Shown here one piece after another: positions 58,277-64,000 of a stretch of DNA of 64,000 bases (the first letter of the stretch is position 1; each line of letters starts with the position of its first letter). The position numbers and the translations under genes are program-made. Below the pieces are notes generated by a model that had not been told where the DNA came from, searched no databases, and worked only from the letters and a program-made list of their open reading frames with translations. The DNA is from Desulfobulbus sp. Tol-SR (GTDB lineage: Bacteria; Desulfobacterota; Desulfobulbia; Desulfobulbales; Desulfocapsaceae): contig JROS01000036.1 of the NCBI GenBank assembly GCA_000769715.1, positions 1-64,000 of the forward strand, read 5' to 3'.

Positions 58277-59005
58277 ATGAAATGCCCGGGACAAGACATG
58301 CAATACTGGAACGAATCGGCCATCTATGAGGAAACCTGTCCCAAATGCGGCGGGACGGTCGAATTCTACAAGGATGACACCAATCGCAAATGCGGCCGGT
58401 GCGGCCACCGGATGGTCAATCCCCGCCTGGATTTCGGCTGTGCCGCCTACTGTCCGTTCGCCGAGCAGTGCCTCGGCACCCTGCCGGAGGAATTTGTCGG
58501 CAATCAGGACAACCTGTTGAAGGATCGGGTGGCGGTCGAGGTGAAACGCTATCTCAAGTCGGATTTCCGGCGGATCGGCCACATCATGCGGGTGGCCCAG
58601 CAGGCGGAGAAGATCGCCAGGGACGAGGGGGCCAACCTCGGAATCACCCTGTGCGCCGCCTATCTGCTGGAAATCGGTGAAATCGAGGCGGCCGCCAGAT
58701 ACGGCACCCCCACGGCGGACCAGATCATCGCCGAAGGACAGCGCCTCGCCGCCGCCATCCTCGGCCGGCTGGCGGCCAAGGAGCCGATAGTTCAAGGGGT
58801 CGGCACCCTGATCGAGGCCTACCATCGTCGGTCGGATCGTGATTCCCTGGAAATTCAGGTCCTCGCCGATGCGGCGGACCTGGCCCGGCTGGAAGAGATG
58901 CGCCGGGACGACCCGCTTCAGGTACGGGAATTCGGACTACCTATGGTAGAGAGGCTGCTGACCGCAAGCGCCCGCCAGTTGGCGCAGAAAATGATCGCTC
59001 TGTAG
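58277..59005 (+). CDS. Zinc-ribbon plus degenerate HD-domain protein
   Basis: A 242-residue cytoplasmic protein. The N-terminus contains a zinc ribbon (CPKCGGTVEFYKDDTNRKCGRC) and a cysteine group FGCAAYCPFAEQC that could hold an Fe-S cluster. The rest resembles an HD-type phosphohydrolase (FRRIGHIMRVAQQAEKIARDEG), but the usual catalytic HD pair is not seen where expected (ITLCAAYLLEIGEIE). It is likely a regulatory or binding protein. The start has AAGGAG upstream. It follows cooC and ends in a strong hairpin. Function unknown. Confidence 0.7.
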   Translation: MKCPGQDMQYWNESAIYEETCPKCGGTVEFYKDDTNRKCGRCGHRMVNPRLDFGCAAYCPFAEQCLGTLPEEFVGNQDNLLKDRVAVEVKRYLKSDFRRIGHIMRVAQQAEKIARDEGANLGITLCAAYLLEIGEIEAAARYGTPTADQIIAEGQRLAAAILGRLAAKEPIVQGVGTLIEAYHRRSDRDSLEIQVLADAADLARLEEMRRDDPLQVREFGLPMVERLLTASARQLAQKMIAL

Positions 59006-59009
59006 CCGG

Positions 59010-59051
59010 AAAGACGGAAAGGCGGACCCGGGGGTCCGCCTTTCCGTCTTT
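59010..59051. terminator. Perfect 20-bp inverted repeat, likely bidirectional terminator
   Basis: Bases 59010-59029 are the exact reverse complement of 59032-59051 with a 2-base loop, beginning four bases after the HD-like gene stop. A short T-run closes the right arm and AAA flanks the left, so it can terminate on either strand. Its GGCGGACC core is shared with 34412-34459. Confidence 0.75.
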
Positions 59052-59230
59052 CTGCATCCAAACGTCGGCAATACATGCCCAGGCGATCAAGCACCGGCAG
59101 GTCCAGACTCCGGCGACGCGCTTCATAACCGGCCGGCCCCCCCCGTCCGGCAATCCGCATCATGCCTGACCGCCGAGTTGTGCCCGGATCAGGTCCCGAC
59201 GCCCACGACGATCAGGGAACCGGCCTTAAA

Positions 59231-61315
59231 TCAGGCCTTGCGCACCGAGACGAAATGCTCCTGGTAGGCGATGGCCCCGCCGGCCCGATCCCATTTGTCG
59301 AGGCCGCCGCGCATAAAATTCTGGTCGGCGATGCCCTTGCCGAAGGCCCGGCTCTCCACCGGGATCTTATGGCCGAAGCCGTGGATGATGAACACCGCCT
59401 CGGGGTGGATCAGGTCGGTGACCTTGGCCACCGTCGTTTCCGAGTAATCCCTCTGGCTCACCACCACCGTATCGCCGTTGCTGATCCCCAGTTTCGCCGC
59501 GGCCTTGGAGTTGATCCACAGGGGATTGATCGGCATCTGCTCGTACAGCAGCGGATTGTTGACCGTATGCCCCTGGGTATGGAGGGCGCAGCGGCCGAAG
59601 GTCAGGCGGAACATCCCCTCCGGCGGCGTTTCCGGGGCCTCGAAGGGCTTGAGCGATTGCAGCCCGGCCTTTTCCAGCTTGGCCGAGACGATCTCGAGCT
59701 TGCCGCTCGGGGTCTTGAATTTCAACTTGTCCATATCGCGGTAGATCGGCTTGGCGGCCAGGTTGACCATGCCGGTGGCGTTGAAATCAGCTATCGCCAC
59801 GTCGGTGCCCTGGAGCTGGAAGTTCCAGACGTCCTCGACCGAGTCGAACACCAGTTCGGGCAGGCCCAGCCGCTTGGCCAGACCGCCGACGATCTGCCAG
59901 TCGGCCTTGGAGTCGTAACGCGGCTCGATCGCCCGGTGGCGCACGAAGAACTGGGGCTTCAGCGCGTTCTTGGTGGCGATGACGCTCTCCCGCTCCAGAT
60001 AGGGCGACAGCGGCAGCACGACGTCGGAGAACCAGGCGGTGTCGGACCAGCTGAAGGTCACCGATACCAGGAGATCGAGGTTATTCAGCATCTCCTTGAG
60101 GCGGTCCGGGTCGGGGAAACCCATCAGCGGATCATGACGGTAGGCGATATAGGCCTTGACCGGATAGGGGTCGCCGCTGCCGATCGCCTCGTACATCAGG
60201 TGGGCCAGCCCCGGCCCCTCCTCGAAGTGGGTGTAGCGCCAGCCGAGGCCGTCGGCCCGCTTGTCCGCCGGTTTGGGGTAGAGATCGACAAAGGCCTTCA
60301 GATCGGCCCGCCCGACGTCACCGGGTTTGCTGACCAGCGGCATTCCGCCCTTGGCGCCGATGGAGCCGAGCAGGGCGTTGATGATATAGGCGGTGCGGCA
60401 GACGTAGAACGAGTCGCGATAGCGGGCCGCCATCCAGCCGGGATGCCAGATCACCGCCCCCTTGGCGGCGACCAGCTCGCGGACGAAGGCGCGCAGTTCG
60501 GCCGGGGCGATGCCGGTCTCCCCTTGGGCCCATTCCGGCGAGTAGGGTTCGACGAAGGCCTCGAGATCCCGCAGCCCCTCGATATAGCGGCCGGCGTATT
60601 TCTCGTCGTAGAGCCGCTTGTTCATCAGCTCATGGATCACCGCCAGGTTGAAGGCATAGTCGGAACCGGGCCGCACCTGGAAGTAGCGGGTCGCCTTGGA
60701 GGCGGTGACCGTGGCGCGGATGTCGATGACCGTCAGCTTGCAGCCGTTTTCCATCGCGTCCATCAGGTTGTTGACCTCCTGGACGTTGATCGCCTCGAAG
60801 ATGTTGCGCAGCTGCAGCACCACATGCTTGGCGTTCTTGAGGTCATAGGCGACGCTCTTGCGGCCCATGCCGGTGACCGACAGGCTGGCGTGCTGGACGT
60901 TGCGGGCGCAGGAGGAGTCGTGGTTGCAGTAGTTGGGACTGCCGAGGCCGCGCAGCAGGGCCCGGTGCATATCGCGGAACGGGCCGCCGCGGTCGGTCAG
61001 AGCGATGCCCTTGGCCCCGTATGTGGCTTTCACTTCCTTGAGCTTGTCGGCAACGTAATCGAAGGCCTCGTCCCAGCTGACCTTATGCCATTTGCCCTCG
61101 CCCCGGGCGCCGACCCGGATCATCGGGCTCTGCGGTCGTTCAGGGTCGGTGATCAGGGCGTTGCCGGCAGCGCCGCGCGGGCAGACCGCTCCCTTCATCG
61201 CCGGAACATGGGGGTTTCCCTGAAGAAATGTTACCTGGCCGTCCTCGACCGTGACCTGGATCGGACATCTCACCGTACACATCCCGCATACACTGAATAC
61301 TGATTTGGCAACCAT
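59231..61315 (-). CDS. Molybdopterin oxidoreductase catalytic subunit (PhsA/PsrA/Fdh-like, substrate unknown)
   Basis: A 694-residue enzyme of the molybdopterin dinucleotide family. The N-terminal [4Fe-4S] motif is VCGMCTVRCPIQV...CPRG. A cysteine in HDSSCARNVQH is at the metal-ligand position. Mo-cofactor binding segments include VIDIRATVTASKA, IWHPGWMAARY and SDTAWFSDVVLPLSPYLERES, with a C-terminal dinucleotide-binding domain (LGISNGDTVVVSQRD). No Tat signal is present, so it acts in the cytoplasm. It shares the minus strand with a HoxU-like Fe-S subunit, a CBS protein and a flavoprotein, suggesting a soluble NAD(P)H- or ferredoxin-linked complex. Confidence 0.88.
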   Translation of the reverse strand: MVAKSVFSVCGMCTVRCPIQVTVEDGQVTFLQGNPHVPAMKGAVCPRGAAGNALITDPERPQSPMIRVGARGEGKWHKVSWDEAFDYVADKLKEVKATYGAKGIALTDRGGPFRDMHRALLRGLGSPNYCNHDSSCARNVQHASLSVTGMGRKSVAYDLKNAKHVVLQLRNIFEAINVQEVNNLMDAMENGCKLTVIDIRATVTASKATRYFQVRPGSDYAFNLAVIHELMNKRLYDEKYAGRYIEGLRDLEAFVEPYSPEWAQGETGIAPAELRAFVRELVAAKGAVIWHPGWMAARYRDSFYVCRTAYIINALLGSIGAKGGMPLVSKPGDVGRADLKAFVDLYPKPADKRADGLGWRYTHFEEGPGLAHLMYEAIGSGDPYPVKAYIAYRHDPLMGFPDPDRLKEMLNNLDLLVSVTFSWSDTAWFSDVVLPLSPYLERESVIATKNALKPQFFVRHRAIEPRYDSKADWQIVGGLAKRLGLPELVFDSVEDVWNFQLQGTDVAIADFNATGMVNLAAKPIYRDMDKLKFKTPSGKLEIVSAKLEKAGLQSLKPFEAPETPPEGMFRLTFGRCALHTQGHTVNNPLLYEQMPINPLWINSKAAAKLGISNGDTVVVSQRDYSETTVAKVTDLIHPEAVFIIHGFGHKIPVESRAFGKGIADQNFMRGGLDKWDRAGGAIAYQEHFVSVRKA

Positions 61316-61350
61316 GGATAGTTCTCCTTGCTATGAGCTGTACTGGCAGC

Positions 61351-62136
61351 CTATTGCTGCCGCTTGTTGTTGGTTGGTTGTCTCGGCGGTTGTTTTTCCA
61401 TGACCTGCAGCCGATCGGAAAAGAGCTTGGCGCAATTGGCGCAGTAGCTGTGATGCTCCTTGACCTGGGGATGAGGTGCGGTACGTGCCTCCATCAACCG
61501 TATCTGCTTTTCGGTGGCGTAGTATTTGCCGCAGCCCTGGCAGCGCTGGAGCGGATGGCGGCCGAAGGCGATGTCGCGAATGGAGACGGTGCGCATCCCG
61601 CCGTCTTCCACCACCGTTATTGCCTGGGTCGGGCAGATATTGGCGCAGGTGCCGCAACCGATGCAGCGGTCGGGGTCGGGGAGCACCAGCTGCCGGCCGT
61701 CGATTTTCTCCATGCGCAGGGCTTCCTGACCGATAACCTCCTTGCACACCCGGATACAGAGGCGGCAGCGGATGCAGCCGTCCGGCGCCGGCGGCAGCTC
61801 GATCCCTTCCTTTTCGGCGAGATGGCGGATGCGCTCCGACATCGGGGCCATGGCGATCAATTTCAGCAGGGCCCTGGTCCGCGCCTGGCGCACTTCAGCC
61901 CCTTGGGTCCACAGTCTCATTCCCGGCTTGACCTTGAGCAGGCAGCTCAGCATGATCGTCCTGTCGCCGGTGACCTTTTCGACCGCCACTGCGCAGATCT
62001 TGCACGAGCCGGAGGGTTTCAGGGCCGGATGGTGGCAGAGTGTCGGGACCGTTATCCCATGGCTCCGTGCCGCCTGGAGGACCGTCGTCTCCGGTTCGGC
62101 GCCGACCGCCTGGTCGTTGATGTAGAGAGTAATCAT
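61351..62136 (-). CDS. HoxU/NuoG-like Fe-S subunit
   Basis: A 261-residue electron-transfer protein. A [2Fe-2S] domain (CHHPALKPSGSCKICAVAV...LSC) is followed by a His/Cys region and two [4Fe-4S] motifs (CIRCRLCIRVC, CIGCGTCANICP). A C-terminal cysteine set, CQGCGKYY and CANCAKLF, may bind zinc. This matches the HoxU/FdhB-type subunit that links a catalytic subunit to NAD(P)H dehydrogenase-like flavoproteins. It lies 35 bases before the molybdopterin gene. Confidence 0.88.
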   Translation of the reverse strand: MITLYINDQAVGAEPETTVLQAARSHGITVPTLCHHPALKPSGSCKICAVAVEKVTGDRTIMLSCLLKVKPGMRLWTQGAEVRQARTRALLKLIAMAPMSERIRHLAEKEGIELPPAPDGCIRCRLCIRVCKEVIGQEALRMEKIDGRQLVLPDPDRCIGCGTCANICPTQAITVVEDGGMRTVSIRDIAFGRHPLQRCQGCGKYYATEKQIRLMEARTAPHPQVKEHHSYCANCAKLFSDRLQVMEKQPPRQPTNNKRQQ

Positions 62137-62145
62137 CGTCTTCCT

Positions 62146-62592
62146 TCAGTCGTTGGGCGCGTCGTGCAGCGCGTCGATATAATTTTGCAGGTGCCGCACC
62201 TCGTCGTGCAGGAGGGCGTTTTCCGCCAGGAGCAGGCGACAGAGGGAAGCCACGACTATTCCCTGCGTCACCGCCACCGCCTGGTGATCGATGCCGGCCG
62301 CCGCCATCATTTCTATCGCTTTACCAACCGATTCTTCACCGGAAACGGTTGCCACGGGCTCGCCCAGTGCCGCCGTCACCGGGCCATGCCAGGCATCAGC
62401 CGGCGAGGCTGCCATGGTCAGACGGCGCAGAATGTCACCGGCCGTCAGGATCTCCCGGAACCGGTCGTTTTCCACAATTATCGCCGTCGCCTCGGCCTCC
62501 AGCATCGCCCGTGCCGCCTCGACCAGGCTGGCCTCCAAGGTGACGGTCACCGTTTTCACGCAGCATGTGTCGATTACTTCGGCCAGTCGCAT
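62146..62592 (-). CDS. CBS-domain protein
   Basis: A 148-residue protein with two CBS-like repeats (VKTVTVTLEASLVEAARAML...ILTAGDILRRL and EPVATVSGEESVGKAIEMMAAAGIDHQAV). A C-terminal helix (LLAENALLHDEVRHLQNYID) follows. It lies 10 bases upstream of the HoxU-like gene in the same direction, so it may sense adenylate levels and regulate the molybdopterin complex; this is inference. Confidence 0.75.
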   Translation of the reverse strand: MRLAEVIDTCCVKTVTVTLEASLVEAARAMLEAEATAIIVENDRFREILTAGDILRRLTMAASPADAWHGPVTAALGEPVATVSGEESVGKAIEMMAAAGIDHQAVAVTQGIVVASLCRLLLAENALLHDEVRHLQNYIDALHDAPND

Positions 62593-62704
62593 TCAGCAGC
62601 CGTTCCGTAATGGAGTGTTTGTTTTCTGCATCCCGATGCGGCCCCCGATACCGTTTTCAGTACCTCTTTTCCGCAGGTTCCTGCCGGACGACGATCTCGA
62701 CAGC

Positions 62705-62914
62705 CTACTCCAGCACCTCGAGGCAATCCTGGGGCAGCCGAAAGGTCCCCTTGTCCTCGAGACTGACCTCGATGAGAGAATCAGGGTCGTTGATCTGGGA
62801 ATCCGGATCGGTGACCATGCCCCGACTCCCAACCAGTCCGTCCATGTACTCTTCCCAGCTTTCATCGCTGCTGCGGCGCCGTACCCGCACCATCTGACCT
62901 TTATGGAATACCAT
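62705..62914 (-). CDS. Small SH3/KOW-like protein
   Basis: A 69-residue acidic protein (MVFHKGQMVRVRRRSSDE ... GMVTDPDSQINDPDSLIEVSLEDKGTFRLPQDCLEVLE). The strand-turn pattern is like a small SH3 or KOW beta-barrel. The ATG at 62914 has GGAGGAGA upstream. It lies between the flavoprotein and the CBS gene of the same operon. No functional assignment; one cysteine. Confidence 0.65.
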   Translation of the reverse strand: MVFHKGQMVRVRRRSSDESWEEYMDGLVGSRGMVTDPDSQINDPDSLIEVSLEDKGTFRLPQDCLEVLE

Positions 62915-62940
62915 CGCTGTTCTCCTCCATTCACTTTTTT

Positions 62941-64000
62941 TCAGGTGGCAGCCATGACCGTGGAGCCGCCATGATGGCCCTTTTTCCGGGCACAAACGTC
63001 GCACTGCGGGCCGTCGCCGTTGTGCGGCGCCGGCGCCAGCGCCCCCAGGCGGCCACGGATAAACGCCAGGTAGCGTTCGGTACCGATGACCGCGCCGCAG
63101 TCGGCGCAAAACAGCAGGGGTTGCCGGCTGAGGACGGTACCGCACAGGGAAAGAATCCGCTCGTCACCGCGGTCCTCGATGCGCATCGCCCCGGTCGGGC
63201 AGTTGGCGGCACAGGCCCCGCAGCTGATGCAGCGCTGCTCGGTGCGGCGGAAATCGCTCTCATGGGGATGGTCGAACGACAGGTAGCCGAGGGCCAGGGC
63301 ATCGACCCCCATCTTCTCCTTGCAGACCGTCACGCACTTGCCGCAGCGCCGGCAGATGTCGCAGCGCAGACAGCGGCGGGCCTCTTCCCGGGCCTGGTTT
63401 TCCGTGTAACCGAGTTCCACCTGCTGGAAGGTGGTACGGCGGCGGTCGATCCCGAGGAGCGGCATCTCCGGCCGTTTCAGCGCCATCTTGGTGTGGGCCG
63501 GGACATCGATGTAGGGAATGCGCTGCTGCCGCACCGGCACCGGCGGCAGTTTCGGCTGCGGAATGCCGCCCAGGTAGCGGTCGATGGCGATCGCCGCCCG
63601 TTTGCCGCCGCCGATGGCCTCGATCACGGTCGCCGGCCCGGTCACCGCGTCGCCGGCGGCGAAGATGCCCGGCAGACTGGTTTCCATGGTGATGGTGTTG
63701 ACGCGGATGGTGTCGCGATGGGTCCAGGTAAGCCCCGGCATGTGCGCGAACCACTGCTGTTCGACCCGCTGGCCGATGGCGCTGATGACCGCATCGGCGG
63801 GCAGATGGTAGTCGCTGCCTTCGATGGGCTTGGGCGACTGGCGGTTCGAGCCGGTTACCGTCACCAGTTTGGCCTTGAGGCAATGCAGGGCCCGGACCTG
63901 CCCGTGATCACCGGTCACCGCCATGGGCACGGTGAGCATTTCGAAGTGCACCCCTTCCTCTTCCGCCTGCTCCACCTCTTCATGGTCGGCAGGCATCTCC
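62941..64000 (-). CDS. GltD/NfnL-like FAD and Fe-S oxidoreductase (partial, N-terminus beyond window)
   Basis: The visible 352 residues are the C-terminal part of a glutamate-synthase-small-subunit-like flavoprotein: ADAVISAIGQRVEQQW, LPGIFAAGDAVTGPATVIEAIGGGKRAAIAIDRYLGG, then CLRCDICRRCGKCVTVC and CISCGACAANCPTG clusters. A zinc-like set CADCGAVIG and CDVCARKKG is near the end. Such proteins transfer electrons between NAD(P)H and ferredoxin. It begins the operon containing the molybdopterin subunit and HoxU-like protein. Confidence 0.85.
   Translation of the reverse strand, partial: EMPADHEEVEQAEEEGVHFEMLTVPMAVTGDHGQVRALHCLKAKLVTVTGSNRQSPKPIEGSDYHLPADAVISAIGQRVEQQWFAHMPGLTWTHRDTIRVNTITMETSLPGIFAAGDAVTGPATVIEAIGGGKRAAIAIDRYLGGIPQPKLPPVPVRQQRIPYIDVPAHTKMALKRPEMPLLGIDRRRTTFQQVELGYTENQAREEARRCLRCDICRRCGKCVTVCKEKMGVDALALGYLSFDHPHESDFRRTEQRCISCGACAANCPTGAMRIEDRGDERILSLCGTVLSRQPLLFCADCGAVIGTERYLAFIRGRLGALAPAPHNGDGPQCDVCARKKGHHGGSTVMAAT

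Overview
The window is a GC-rich (roughly two-thirds G+C) stretch of chromosome. It most likely comes from a strictly anaerobic Desulfobacterota bacterium, perhaps a Desulfobulbales-like sulfur-cycling lineage; this is inferred from gene content, not phylogeny. Supporting clues are a Wood-Ljungdahl-type electron-transfer operon (hdrA, mvhD, metV, metF), a selenocysteine formate dehydrogenase with NuoE/NuoF-like subunits, HdrC/HdrB-like membrane electron-transfer proteins, nickel-handling proteins (CooT, CooC, a His-tailed protein), rubrerythrin, and an EF-G resembling the spirochaete/delta/mitochondrial type. No tRNA, rRNA, CRISPR array or insertion sequence was seen.

Layout. 1-3.5 kb: a three-subunit NrfD / four-cluster ferredoxin / molybdopterin oxidoreductase operon whose catalytic gene is broken. 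3.7-4.9 kb: CBS and HPP proteins. 5.0-9.7 kb: a thiamine operon (thiS-thiG-thiH-thiF-thiE-thiC) behind a promoter, a TPP riboswitch and an intrinsic terminator; thiG is damaged. 9.8-14.1 kb: a DUF2868 membrane protein, a DUF3482 GTPase and an RtcB-like ligase. 14.1-24 kb: pdxH, a Tim44-like protein, a broken response regulator, a radical SAM protein, FKBP, pyruvate kinase, a flavoprotein, a membrane serine protease, a YbaK-like deacylase and ArfB. 24-27 kb: a broken DUF4388 response regulator beside a sigma-54 activator/kinase pair. 27.5-39 kb: a DEAD-box helicase, an RNase H-like exonuclease, an eukaryotic-type HisA, a P-loop ATPase, EF-G, a two-receiver PEP/pyruvate-binding protein and glutamate dehydrogenase.

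39-59 kb is the energy-metabolism core. On the minus strand, hdrA-mvhD-metV-metF-cooT plus a His-tailed protein looks like a flavin-based electron-bifurcating methylene-tetrahydrofolate reductase module with nickel-handling proteins. Next come a DUF3786 Fe-S protein, an Asp-ligated ferredoxin, a rubrerythrin, the DUF166 selenoprotein DfsP, and a NuoE-NuoF-FdhA formate dehydrogenase. A cytochrome/HdrC fusion with HdrB, a CooC-like ATPase and a zinc-ribbon HD-like protein follow on the plus strand. The last 5 kb hold a second molybdopterin oxidoreductase with a HoxU-like Fe-S subunit, a CBS protein, a 69-residue protein and a GltD-like flavoprotein that runs off the end.

Two themes stand out. 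First, three selenoproteins (MvhD, DfsP, FdhA) are encoded within 10 kb on one strand, each with an in-frame TGA followed by a plausible bacterial SECIS hairpin. Second, four genes in the first 25 kb (molybdopterin subunit, thiG, two response regulators) carry internal deletions plus single-base frameshifts. These may be real decay or errors in the underlying assembly.
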